DNA of 64,000 nt, taken from positions 496,001 through 560,000 of the forward strand of contig JBCAMK010000007.1 of NCBI GenBank assembly GCA_038503065.1. Direction: 5' to 3'. This DNA comes from Paragyromitra xinjiangensis. Lineage: Eukaryota > Ascomycota > Pezizomycetes > Pezizales > Discinaceae. The notes under the pieces are model-generated. The model made no database searches. It saw nothing but the letters and a program-made list of their open reading frames with translations, and was not told where the DNA came from. A program made the position numbers and the translations under genes. Of the stretch, positions 12,145 to 24,062 are shown piece after piece (position 1 is the first letter of the stretch; each line of letters opens with the position of its first letter).

Positions 12145-13332
12145 ATGAAGTTGTTTTCGTTTTCTGTGGGTTTGCTACTTTTGGTTTCGCGGGGTTTTGC
12201 GCAGGAGAAGTTTCCGCAGGTTGGGTATTCGACACTGAATGGAGGGACAACTGGAGGTACTGGGGGGACGGTGGCCACAGTGACGAATTCGTCGGGGTTC
12301 ATTGCTGCTGTGAAGGTTTGTTGGTTTCCTTTTTTTGCGTTGGTTGTTAGCTAACGTGGTTTGTGTTAATAGGGTGATGCAAAAAAAATAGTTTATTTCA
12401 GTGTTCCGATTGAGCTTACTTCACGTCCTAAAATTGGGAGTAATACCTCGTTGATTGGCGTTGGTACCAATGCTATCATCACTGGGAAGGGACTCGATGT
12501 ATCTGCGGTTTCTAACGTCATTATCCGGAATATTGCGACTAAGAAGATTGTTGGGAACGATGGTATTTCGGTTAAGAACTCGAAGAATGTCTGGATTGAT
12601 CATTGCGATTTTTCGTCGGATTTGTTGTATGGGTTTGATTACTACGATGGATTGGTCGATGTGACGAATGGCGCGGATTATGTTACGATTTCTTATAATT
12701 ACTTTCACAATCATTATAAGGTGAGTTAAGTTTCGAGATGCTTCGTTGGGTGTAGGCTAATTAATAGAGTAGACATCTCTTGTTGGCGGGAACCCGGATG
12801 CGACGGGGGAGACTTATCACATAACGTACCATCATAATTTCTGGGAGAATCTTTCTACTCGTACTCCTGGTTTGTATCTTGTACTCTCAGTGGAGGGTAG
12901 TTTCACTAACAGGGTTGTAGCTCTCCGGTTCAGTTTCGCTCATATCTTCAGCAACTACTACAAAGATGTCTTCGCCCAGGGGATCCACACACGGTCCGGC
13001 GCACAGGCTCTCATCGAGTATAACGTCTTCCGTAATGTCACAGAGGCCATTTCGACCTACGGAAAGGTCATACCGCAGGATTCACCGAATACTTCCCCGG
13101 ATGGTGATTATGAGCCTGATGGCTATGCGAATGAGCGAAGTGAGTAGATGGTGTTTGAATGTGAAGGAAGAGTGGAAATGCTGATTGGGTGGTAGATAAT
13201 GATTTTGGCACGGCGCCGAGGAATATCACAAGGGTGGGGAGTTTGACGACTGTGCCGTATGCGTATACGGTGACGCCGTTGGCGGATGTGGTTACGGTGG
13301 TTTTGAGGGATGTTGGGTTGGGGAAGATTTAG
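12145..13332 (+). CDS. Secreted pectate lyase, PL1 family
   Basis: Cleaves de-esterified pectin (polygalacturonate) by calcium-dependent beta-elimination outside the cell. Five exons: 12145-12315, 12373-12720, 12773-12869, 12921-13139 and 13196-13332; all phases agree and give 323 residues, the usual length. There is a signal peptide (about residues 1-19, ending GFA-QEKF). PL1 signatures are VWIDHCDF (130-137), the calcium-site region around D149-D153, YNYFHNHYKTSLVG with the conserved Lys, and RTPALR (203-208), which carries the catalytic arginine. The beta-helix fold is inferred from the family. The gene converges on the GH28 gene 0.7 kb away, and both act on homogalacturonan. The last exon is unusually G/T-rich at third positions. 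Confidence 0.94.
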
Positions 13333-14015
13333 GGGGTGTAGTTGGAGGATTTGAATGTGTTGGGGGTAATTCAATACTACAAATACTTCATTGGAAATTG
13401 GGCGGATTATGATTGTCTTTCGAGGTTATGTGGACAAGTGATAGCGTTCAAGCAAATCTTAGCTCATGAACGGTTGAGCTTTTGATGGTGATAGTGACTA
13501 TAAATAGAGAAAACCCCTAGACGAAAAATATATAGTGGTAGAATCGCTCTTATATCTGCGAGTGAATCTAATAATATAAAAAAACTAACGACACATGAAT
13601 ACAATCCAGCATGATCAAGCCACTAACTCAGCACATGCACCCGGTAACAGAACCAAGCAGGCGCCACCCCCACCTGGATATCCGATCGATATTAATCGAG
13701 AAAGGGAGTTTACTGAGGAAGGTGCATAATAGGTCAACATCAGGTTCTAGAATATCCGAGCGCCGCAGCTCACGAGTGAGATTCTGTGGATGGATACCCA
13801 AAACTGAACAGCGCACGCAGGAGAGAACCTACAGTAGGAGATTTAGATCGGTATATACGGCTGAATTAAGTATATCAAATACAAAGAAGCACTTTGAAGG
13901 GCTTTTTTTTTCTTCTCGCAGAGAATATAAACAGATAGAAGAAGTGAAGATCCAACAAGCTTCCGGCTTATCCACCCCATGGTATCCCAGATTTTAGAGC
14001 CTTGAATCAACACGC
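13333..14015. other. Shared 3' region of two pectinase genes
   Basis: Spacer between the ends of the converging PL1 and GH28 genes; presumably holds both 3' ends. No coding evidence. Confidence 0.5.
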
Positions 14016-15230
14016 TTAGCAGCTGGCCCCAGACGGAACGTTCTTGCAAGCAGTAGATTTCTTTCCACCAGTAACGGAAACACCGGACCAAGTCCACCCA
14101 GAGCAAGCACCGCTAGCACAGAGAATATAGATATCGGTACCGGAGGAAGCGACAGTGCCGGAAACGTTCTTGACGGTCAAACCGGTGATAGGGACACCAG
14201 CGGTGGGGCTAAAAAAGAATGTCAGTTAAGATGACGAAGACAAAGAATGTTACGGGTATGACTTACGTTCCAGTAGGGCTGCCGTTCTCGTAGTCCTGTT
14301 CGATGACAATACCATACTTGGTAATATTCTTAAGGGTGATACCAGAGTAAGTAACGCCCTTGACCTCGCCGGTAGCATCGTAGACGGTTTTGATGCGAAC
14401 ACCATTCTGGGAGTCGACGATGGTAGAGTCAGAGATGGTGACAGTGTCGACTGTGTTATCGCTGCGTCCTCCAACAGAGCCAATAGATATTCCGTGTCCG
14501 CCTGAGCAGTATCCGTTCTTGAAAACAATGTTTGTTCCGGAGTTGACAGCAAGACAATCGTCCTGGTTGTAGATAGTAGCACCATCGATGGTAATAGAGT
14601 CGGAAGAGCCAACATCGAAGGCATCGGTGTTATGACCAAGCGATGTTCCGTCCTTGTTATCGATCGTGATTGTCTTCAATGTCAAGCTGGTGGCACTGTT
14701 GATGCTGAAGCCCTGGACTGGGGTGTTCTTAAGGGTGACCCCAGTGATAGTGGAGCTATCAAGGTTGTGGGCATAGAAAAACTTGGGCTAAAGAGTGGAT
14801 ATTAAATTAGTAATTGTTTGAATTAAATTAATATAGGATATTTGCATACCTTAGTCTTGCCACCGTTGCTGCCTTCACCATCCCACCACCTAGCACCATC
14901 ACCATCAAAAACAGAGCCAGAAGCTCCTACAACAGTAATCTTTTTTCCACTGACGGAGACTAAAGGACCTGCCCACTCCTTGTACCCGAAGGTAATAGTA
15001 CCCTTGAAGGTCAAGGTGGTACCATCAAGAAGGCCAGTCAAATCGAGGGTGTCTCCAGCAGGGACAGCAACGCTGTCAATAACCAAGGCAGTACAAGCTT
15101 TCTTCGCGGCGGTGACATTGGCGTAGGCAGTGACAGTGCAAGAAGTAGCACGGGTGTCAAGGGTTGGCGCCGCAGATGCAAGACCGAAGAAGGCGGTAAG
15201 AGCCACCAGGGCAGATTCAGTGAAGTACAT
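14016..15230 (-). CDS. Secreted endopolygalacturonase, GH28
   Basis: Hydrolyses alpha-1,4 links of polygalacturonic acid with inversion. Exons in coding order: 15230-14850, 14787-14267 and 14208-14016; phases agree and give 364 residues, matching fungal endo-PGs. It has a signal peptide ([20 protein letters not shown]) and a short propeptide. All four GH28 signatures are present: NTDAFD (D182), QDD (D203, D204), GGHGISIGS (H225) and RIKT (R258, K260), so the enzyme should be active. NTDAFD has Ala where Gly is commoner. The two introns are GTATGC...TTTAG and GTAAGT...TTTAG. It is convergent with the PL1 gene, suggesting linked use in plant cell-wall attack. A TATA-like site lies about 155 bp upstream. 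Confidence 0.96.
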
Positions 15231-15382
15231 GTTGATTGAATGTGAGAGTTGAATTGAACGACTAAAGCGCTGAGGTGGTAAAGAATGTAATGGAATATAA
15301 GGATTGAAGACTGAACTGAGCAGGTAGCAAGAATGAAGGATGAGTGGGGACTGATTCTTGGAAGACTCGGCGGACTGTTGGT

Positions 15383-15391
15383 CTTTATATA
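15383..15391 (-). promoter_or_regulatory. Probable TATA box of GH28 gene
   Basis: On the minus strand this reads TATATAAAG, about 155 bp upstream of the start codon at 15230. Assigned by motif only. Confidence 0.45.
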
Positions 15392-17471
15392 CTTTGTAGA
15401 ACTTGGTGCCCTACCCACACTTTACTATATTGCTGCCTGTTAGGGATGTGGACGACGGAGATTTCCAGTATTAGAATCCCATGCTTGATAGTAATCACTA
15501 TGTGGGTTGATACCTCGCGTACCAAAGTCCGCCCAACGCTTAGAGTAATAGACCCCTATATGAAAGTACCCCCAGCAAATTATCTAAGGCTCGGATTAAT
15601 TCGGTGCCAAGTGGTCCAAGGTCTTGGAACGCCCAGCCGATCTCCGGTGTTGGCGCATCGCTGGTTACAGATTGAGCAGGGCTGCAAGCATCGGCGGCCC
15701 GGAAGCGAGCAGGACAAGCAAAATGTCAAAGCTTAACTATTCCCCATCAATTTCTAATCCCTGTCTGAAACGTTCTCCAGATGAACCACCTGCGTAGGCT
15801 TTGCTGACCCTTCGGAACCTGGAACAAAACCTCACGAGAGTCATATACTCAAGCTGGGAAGCATAAATTAGAAATGCTTGAATCGAGTTCATACAGCACA
15901 TCCTATATTGAGGGTTACCACCCCAACATTTTCTTCCAGAGATTAATTAGATCACCCGACAAGCCAATTATTGGAATAGAACGCCACCGCCGACATATCC
16001 GTAGTCTTTTCGGGCAATAGTACTCCTATACTTAGTTATGCGTTATACGTGCTTCTGCAAATTCTCTCTCCGATATTGCTCGAGCAACACGTATCTCGGG
16101 AGCATTTTTTAAACCACCGAGAACTTGATGCGTTAGCTTCGGACCACGACTCCTTTATTTGGTTGGTAGAGGGCAAAAAATAGGTGGTTTAGGCTGTTTT
16201 TGTGGTTAACAATATAGACATAGATTTGGTAGTTTCCAACCCATGCTATTGCTTATTATGGCTCCCGCGACTGGAGATGCCTAGGTATCTAAAGTCTGTT
16301 CAAAAAGTGTAATTTTCGAATTAGAGCTGGGCTCTACTGTATGTTGATTTTGAATAGCGAAATGACCCTAACGTGGCTCTTTGCCATTCAAGCTTGACCC
16401 AATCGTGTTGTCGTTGCGGTACGAGGTGTAGTACATACGTCGGAGTTTCCGTGGCCTGCATGCCGGTCGTTTCCGCGATTCTTGATTCTCCTTGCATAAG
16501 TTCGGTTTCCCTAAGTGACGGCTGCCCGGATCGTCTTGCCAAGAGAAATACCGAGCACCGAGCTAGGTCGCACTAGATCGAAAGTTCGAGGTGATTTTTT
16601 TAGATCTGTTCCTGGTTCCTCACTTTTTTAATTAAACCTATGAATATGTATGAGCGGGGTTAAGACATGTGAAGCCTAACCTTTCTCAACGTCACGTATA
16701 AGCACTCGATGCGGGCATAGTCTAAACATCGGCGAGCCCGCGGCATCCATATCAAAAAGGCCGCAGTCTGCGTTTCGCGAACCCGTCACCAGTTATGGTC
16801 CTGATAAAGCGGCATGGGATACTTTATCCACTTAAACCTCGCTGCGCTGGCAGTTTGGTGCCAAAACCGCATCTCAAGACTCAAAGTATTAGTCACATGG
16901 TAAACAACAGCAAGTTCCCGCTTCGATATTTTGTCCGATAGGATCGTGGACTTAAGATTTAATAATTGCCGTGGCATATAAGAAACGAACGCATATATAG
17001 TGTAGGAGTTTTTGTTTGTGGCGAGGATCTGTGTGTCCACCTGTAGGTCGAAGTTGGACCTTCAGGCCAACGCCGAGACTTTTTCGAGGATTTCGATAGT
17101 ATCTTGAGCTTGATATTAGATCTCGTTATATTCAGGAATTCTAGACGAACAGTAAACCCACATAACAACCTGCGATCATTGTATTTTTCGAATTATCAAT
17201 CAAGGTATTACTGCTCGAGTACTACGTTTCGTTCTATGTTTTCCTCGTACAACGATGCTTTATACTTAAAAACGATTTGCTAGTGTTTGTAGCGTATAGA
17301 ACGAGCAACTCGTGATAGTTCATAGAAGTGATACTGCTTCTGGCTATAAAACTACGGATTATGCACAGTTACCTCAGTATTTCCCTCACTTCACTCACTA
17401 CTTCGGCATCCACGACTCGGGGAACTATCTAGTGAAAACTAAAACATTCAACCAAAAACCCAATCAACGAA
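15392..17471. other. Divergent intergenic region, GH28 / RBR ligase
   Basis: About 2 kb between divergently transcribed genes. Only short frames without domains; nothing else recognised. Confidence 0.4.
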
Positions 17472-19260
17472 ATGATCGAAACTCATTGGAGCGATGTAGA
17501 CGGCAAGTTATATTATTACGATACCGTGACCAGGAAAGCACAGTGGGATAGGCCGAGTGGGTATCAAATAACCCACAGGGTAAGTAGTGAAACAATCTTA
17601 GTAGTAAGATCGAGCTAATTTTAGTGGATATGCAGGGTCTAGAAAACCAGCCATGGGGTAGTTATATTGGCCCCAACGGTGAACGTTTTTGGTAAGTATA
17701 CCTCTTGGCACTGTTTGCTCGTGGATTTTTTAGCGGCCGTGGGGTTTAATGCAATGATAACCTTTAGGAGAAATATAACTAATGGGTTAATTTCCTTAAG
17801 CATGCCCGAAGCCTTCAAGGAGGCTATATACGCGGGTACGCAGCAAAACCCTGGAGTCCCTCACTATGATCGTAACTATATGCCCCCAATTATACAAGAG
17901 ATGCCAGAAGAACGGTAAGTCAGACTTAAAATAACACAATTTAAATCACTTTAAAACGATACTAACCTACTGAAAGAGTGACTCTAGACAGTGCAGCTGA
18001 AGACGAACTTCTCGAGTACGTCCTCCAGTTGTCCCTACGGGAACAGGGTAACACCGAAAGCCAAGGGAAAGGGAAAGGGAAAGGAAAGGCGACCGCGGAC
18101 ACACCAGCAAAAGAGAAAGAACGACGAGGCAGGGAGAAGAATATTCTCACACCTAAAGCACCCCCAGCCGATGTGTTTATAGGACCAAATGGTATCATAA
18201 GCAGATGCAACGCTTGCTTCGAGAACACAACGGTGAACCAGGCTCCTTGTGGGTGTAGGTACTGTCCAAATTGCTTAGCATCTATTTTCATGCAAGCTTT
18301 AGAGGATTACGGATCTTCCCAGCCCCTGTGCTGTGGACGGGTACTACCAATGGATCTAGCAGCCCCTATTCTCCAGGAGATTGGGATCTATACGGAAGCC
18401 CCCAAAAGTCCACCTGCGAAAGGTAAAGACAGAGCCGAGGATAGGGGTAAAACTAAGGGGAAGTCCAAAAGGAAAAGCAGGAATGTGGTGGCAGAAAGCT
18501 CAAGGGCTAACACGCAGGCAAAAACCTTCGTGGAATGTCTTATCTGCATGGACTCCTTCGATGCAGATACAGTTATCAAGACACCTTGCCAACACTACTA
18601 CTGTCGCAACTGTATGAAGCGACGTTTCTTAGAGGCGACGAGAAATGAAAGTCTATACCCACCGAGATGCTGTGATAGGGATATACCCATCACGATAGCC
18701 AATGTCATCCTGAACACTGAGGAACAAACCGCGTTCGTGAACAAAGGGAGGGAGTATCGGACAAAAGACAGAATATACTGCTCCTCCAGGCAGTGTTCCG
18801 CCTTCATCCACCCGACCCAGATAAGAAATGATGTTGGTACGTGTGAGAGTTGTCGACAGAGAACCTGTGTCTTTTGCAAAGGAGCATACCATATGGGTGA
18901 TTGCCCGAAGGACAAAAGCACCCAGGAGGTACTAAAACTCGCCCAAAAAAGCGGATGGCGCAGGTGTTATAGCTGTAAGGTTATGGTGGAGCTAGACAAA
19001 GGCTGCAACCATATCACATGCGGGCAAGTTTCATGATCAATATTTCTTGGAGGAAAATAGCTAACTTTGAACGCAGGTGTGGTGCGGAGTTCTGTTACAT
19101 GTGTGGTGCTAAATGGCGGACATGTGGCTGCCAGCTCTGGCAACAGCAAAACCTGGAGCATGTACTAGAAGAACGTCGAGGTGTTGGGTATCCATATGCT
19201 CAGGTCCAGAATCCGCACCCCCGTTACGGTCCAGTGGAACCTGGCTGGCTCATCCGTTAA
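17472..19260 (+). CDS. RBR-type E3 ubiquitin ligase with WW domains
   Basis: RING-between-RING ligases take ubiquitin from an E2 onto a RING2 cysteine and then onto the substrate. Exons: 17472-17579, 17636-17691, 17768-17914, 17977-19023 and 19077-19260; phases agree and give 513 residues. The N-terminus is a WW domain (W6...W25, P28) followed by a degenerate second one (W43...P68, second Trp lost). A basic GK-rich linker follows. Then comes a RING-like block (C181, C184, C195, C197, C200, C203, C222, C223), RING1 (C291, C294, C308, H310, C313, C316, C335), IBR (C372 to C413) and RING2 (C434, C437, catalytic C447 in GCNH, C452, C454, C459, C462). The last intron (19024-19076) begins GCAAGT, a GC-AG intron placed by phase. 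Substrates are unknown; WW domains suggest Pro-rich partners. Confidence 0.9.
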
Positions 19261-21041
19261 CTCGTGATTGCTTCCCCCACGAGCACTTGCAATTGGGCTA
19301 GGTGGTGGTGCAGCGTAGGAGGCCTTTGGTGGGGAGATGGGTAGTGTTTTGTGTTTTTTGCTCTCGTTATGTTTGTTTTAGTTGGGGTATGGTTTTGGGC
19401 TTGTATGGTTTTAGGTTTGTGTGGGAGGGGCTATGGATTTGTACCGTTGATCTACTAAGCATTCATAATACACTAATATTTTTATCACTCTCTCAAATCT
19501 AGTTCTTGTACTTCGTATATTAAAAATCTGTAAAGGCACTCTACTTCCTGGTGCTTCAACTGGCATATCGGCGGGTTAGGCATCTGCAGACATAGGGTTA
19601 GGGTTGGCATGACCATAGGGTTTCGCCTGTGCAACTCATATCGTGCAAAAGTATTGAGATCGAAACTTTTACATTCTTTAGTAGATAACTATCGGGTCCA
19701 GTTCCATATGTGGTGCAGTCTTGCGAGTGATGATAATGATCATCGCTACACTTTTTCAGGCATACAGTTACTCGGTGTTTGGCTAGGCATCACTGCCTTA
19801 TCGCAAAACTCCAATTGTTAGATGTCTTACTCTTCCTAAAATATCGAGTAACCCGACTCGACACTCTTATTCCAAGACAAAACAGTCTGTTCCTGGCCTG
19901 ACAAGTCAGTTGATATTTCGCTCTGATGCTCCTCCGCGTATCTCCTGATACTGATGCACCATATCAATTACTAGAAACCTTGCTAAAAAAGCTTTGATCT
20001 TATGGAACCAACGCTACTTATCAAATTAGGAAAAACCTCCGAAGGGTTCCCTGCGTGAGCTGCAGCCTGAAAACTTTTCATGATAGCTCTTGTGGGTGCC
20101 ACATATATCGCAACTAATGCTCTCCTTGACCTGGATGAATTCATGATAATAGACATCCTACTCGGGTTTTGACTAGATATTGCAGCGCGATGATTTGATA
20201 GATTTTAATGATTCGGATTACTGCAAAGACATTGGATATTAGTTATGAAGAGAAATTTCGATAAAGATCGCGGTTAACACTCGCTAATTAAGCGATCACA
20301 TCCCCTAAAGGTACGAGGAATATAAACGCGCACTGGCCCGACCACAACCCTCCTTATTGACATCATAAGCACCTGAGCACTCCGAAACGACCTGGCACCT
20401 ACTACCATATAAAGCAACCCGAAACCAAAGAATACAGCGAGCCAAGCATCACAGAATACCGTTTCCGTACACCCAAAGTCTTGTCTCCGAAATCCAAGAC
20501 CTGCGTTCGGAGATCGATCCATTACCTCGGGATTGGGAGACCAGGTTCTGTAGTCATACAACGCAACGAATCACACAAAATCACTCTTCCTGAAACCCCA
20601 AGCCAGCGGGATATCTAATTCTTGGCTGATCATGTCCGTATCGAGTGTCCAAGCCATCTAAGGCTTGGGATATGGATTTGTTACTCCACGTCCTAGTCTT
20701 GGGATTGTTGGTTACTCTACCTCTTGTAACAACATAATTCACGGCCCAATAATCGGTCTTAAGCATGTCTGGGAAATGGCTTGGGAGTGCTTCTGAGTGT
20801 TTGTAATCCCAGTATCTAGATCCTTGAGCGAATCGGATCACAGCCAAGGCGAACAACGAGGTGAGAGATTAAGTCTGAGTGGTAAAAACGTGTATATAAC
20901 ACCTGTCTTGTAACCTTAAAGACCCTCCCCATCCCGAAGTTCAGAAGAATATTAGCCAGTGTCAGCAACTACTTAAACCCTCTACAAGACTCCAACCATT
21001 CCCCGAACACAACAAACCTACCAAAGAAACCAAACCCCAAA
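19261..21041. other. Intergenic with two unassigned minus-strand frames
   Basis: Minus-strand open frames at 20581-20856 (no ATG at its 5' end) and 20274-20561 lie in tandem. The second contains a hydrophobic run (WLAVFFGFGLLYMVVG). They could be parts of a divergently transcribed small membrane protein gene, but I could not join them in phase or recognise a family. The remainder is AT-rich with no signal. Confidence 0.3.
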
Positions 21042-21741
21042 ATGGCATCCGTAATCCCAAAAACCGCCCTCTGGAGCATCCGCTTCCTCCAACTCATCTT
21101 CGCCATAATCCTCACGGGCATCCTCAGCTACATAATCGGCGAATTCCGCGAATTCAGCCACAACGAGAAAGCCCCCCGCGAAGTCCTCACCCCAGAAATC
21201 TTCGTACGTCCCCCCCCCCCACACCCCACACCACCCACAAACTAACAAAAAAAAAAAACAGTCAATCCTATCAGTAATATTCACCACCTTCGGCATCATC
21301 GTCACCTTCTTCTTCGGATACTACACCCAGCTCCTCTCCGCCTTCCTCGACCTCTGTATCTGGCTCGGCTACCTCGCATCCGCAGGCCTCCTCCGTCACA
21401 ACTACCAGACGGGCAGAAACAAGAACCCGCTCGAAAAGTCGCTGAACGCGATTCGGAGATCCCATGGCGCGAGGGGACATCAGAGTCTCAACAGACATAT
21501 CGTTGGATTAGTTTCAGCCTTGGTGGTAATCCAGATGTAAGCTCCAGGTCTTGGGTTTATAGAATGAGGGTTGTTAATCTGATATAGAATTCTCTACTTC
21601 TTCACCATCATCCTCTCTATTTTCGTCGCTCGTGGTTCTAGGAGGTCTGCGTGGGCTGATCGTCCGGTGAGTGAGAAACATTCGAGATTTTCGTTTTCTA
21701 GGGGCTCGAGGGCGTCGAGTGAGAGGCCGGCGGCCGTTTAA
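21042..21741 (+). CDS. MARVEL-like four-TM membrane protein
   Basis: Small polytopic protein of the type often placed in the MARVEL family, which acts at ordered membrane domains and in trafficking. Exons 21042-21203, 21262-21536 and 21588-21741; phases agree and give 196 residues. Four hydrophobic segments are seen: residues about 12-34 (FLQLIFAIILTGILSYIIG), 55-75, 80-102 and 130-158, with both tails polar and a basic Ser/Arg-rich C-terminus. Intron 1 is odd: it carries a run of about 12-13 C soon after the 5' splice site and 12-13 A just before CAG, with ACTAAC between. No catalytic motif is seen; the function is inferred from topology only. Confidence 0.75.
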
Positions 21742-22153
21742 GGGTTTTGGTTTGTCAGGGGAACTTGACTCTGCTCTCTCTGGCAATGGGATAGCTATGC
21801 TCGTGTTGGTTTATTTCGATTCTTTGGAGGTTTTAATGATGGGGTTATTTCTTAAGGCTGGGTCGGTTTAAAGATAGAATATATGGATCTGGGAATAAAG
21901 GACTTTGGTTTTTGTAGTTAGCCGATGTGACGGGATGAATATATAAGACATGAGATTTCACGATACGAACGAACAATGTTCAATGATCAAACTTTAGAGA
22001 GCCCTTACATCGTTAACTGAGAGATATTGAAAAAATCGTATACCATCCACCCATAACTCACCCCTCCCAAAGATTTACCATTTTACCCCAAAACATTCAA
22101 ATATCTACACTCCCAGAAACCCCAAATCCACAAACTCCCCCGCCGAACCACAC

Positions 22154-24062
22154 CTACCGACTCCACCCCGAATGGGGCCCCACCCACTTCCCATCCTCCC
22201 TCAACACGCCCGCATTCGTATAATCCCCATTAACCCCATTCCCATACCACCCAACCCTAACATAAACCTTCTCCCACGCCTCCCCCCTCCTCGTCCTATT
22301 CCACACCACCTCCCCCACCAACCCATCCACCCTAAACCTCTCCACATCATCAACCAACACACTAACCCCCACCTCCCACCCACCCGTCGCTCCCGCCTCC
22401 CACATGAACGTCGCATTCCCCGTCCCCACCTCCGGGGCCAACAACCTCGGAAGCGTAGAATAATACAACCCATCCCCCCTCAACGACTCCGGCGTCTCCA
22501 CAATCCCCGCAAACCCCCAGCGCGCAGTCCCATTTATAAACAACCCCAGCAGCAACCCAGAACACACGATCGAAACCCGATTCCGCAGCTTCGTCCCCGG
22601 GAGGAGGAGCAACGCGAGGATGTAATGATGGATCCGTAGACTACAGCCTGGAATAGCACCCAGGAATCCGAGCGATGAACACAGCGCTGCATAGAGACCT
22701 AGAAACTTTGGTAATCGACCTTCGAGACGGAAGTAGTGAGCTTGGAATAGCACGAGTACGACGAGGATAGCGATTATGATTGATAGTGCTGTTATTGCGC
22801 CGGGTTGTTGTTTTAGGTCTCGTGAGGTGAGGCGGGAGATTGGGATATTTGGGTCTAGGGTTATGTTTGTGAGGGCGCCGACCCAGAGGGGGCCGAGCCA
22901 GAGGATGGTTTTCTCGAGTGTGGCGGTGATGGGGTGGGAGAGGGTGTGGTGTAGGACGTGGGTGTGGAGGACGTAGACGATGAAGGAGGCGGGGAGGAAG
23001 CGGGAGAGGGAGAGGGAGATGAGGTCGTATGGGTTTGAGGAGCTTGGTGGGTCGGAGCCCATAGCAACGTGGAAGAAGACACCGGTGAAGGTTGAAGCAA
23101 CGAGGATGATAGTTGGTGGCGCGGAGAGGGAGAGGAGGGTCGTGAATACTAGTGATACTGCTAGTAAGCCCCACCGCAAGTCGGTACAGTGCGAGGTGGA
23201 GATGCCTGGGAGGAAGGTAAATGATGATGGGAATCCAGCATCGAAGCCGAATGACGATATCCCATGCCGTTTACTAGCTGGGAAATCATGGTTTTCGCCA
23301 ATCATGGAGAAAACACCACAACCGCCATATTTATCTGATACTAACCCGGCGTGAATTGCTGCTACACAGATAAATGAATCTGCGCGGTACACTGAATGGT
23401 CCACTCCAGGAGACGATGTGTTATCTGTAGGGCCACCGATGACATACGGTTTATACACAATGCTCTGATCACCCACAGTCCATGGGTTCAGAACCTGAGT
23501 ACTGGCGCACTGCGCTGGACATCTGAACGGCATAGTGGAGTTTGTGAATGGCTGACAAGTGCTCCCATCTAACCCGCATCCATTGTTCTTCGACCTAGTG
23601 TAAATACATGTCAGCCCAGCCAATACACCACAAAATCCAAATACATAGGACAAGATACCAAAGAGAAGCAGAGCAACTAAGAATGTAAGGGTCCACTCCG
23701 CCCACCTGACTCCTAAACCGCGAATTATCCACAACAGTGATAAACGCCGTCAACCACAAGAACCAGAACAGCAACAACAGCCCAGCCCGCCATTTCCTCT
23801 GCTTCAACGGCCCACGACGCAGCAGCTGCGGCGGAAGCCTCTGGAACCCAGGAAACAGCGGCGTGAACGTAGTATCCCGCGGCGGGACAGGACCTTGAAG
23901 CCAGCGCCATATACGTTTCAATAGGTCTCTCTTGAAGCCCGCCGTAGTCGGCGACAACGGCGTCGTTACGGTATCGTCAGCCGGCGGGATGGTAGAGACA
24001 GACGAACCAGGACGGTCATCGATAACGATCGTAGGTGCTGAAGATGGAGTTTCGGGAGACAT
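22154..24062 (-). CDS. Fungal LCCL-domain multi-TM protein
   Basis: Exon 1 (24062-23659) and exon 2 (23594-22154) are separated by a 64-nt intron; the phase-2 join rebuilds a Trp codon and gives 614 residues. The N-terminal 75 residues are polar and Pro/Ser/Thr-rich, then a TM segment (LLLLFWFLWLTAFITVV). An extracytoplasmic Cys-rich region follows, with NNGCGLDG, CPAQC and the LCCL block (YRADSFICVAAIHAGLVS and GGCGVFSM). About eight further TM segments come next, then a soluble C-terminal domain with NxS/T sites. This order is typical of fungal LCCL membrane proteins, whose role is unknown. The 3' part is strikingly G/T-rich on the coding strand. The gene is convergent with the MARVEL-like gene. 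Confidence 0.85.

Noticed and set aside
21694..21720. Possible extra GT-AG intron in the last MARVEL-like exon
   Set aside because: GTGAGT to TCTAG here would be about 36 nt, too short, and the frame is open through it.
22172..22639. 155-codon plus-strand frame opposite the LCCL gene
   Set aside because: Pro/His/Arg-rich shadow of the G/T-rich coding strand of the LCCL gene.
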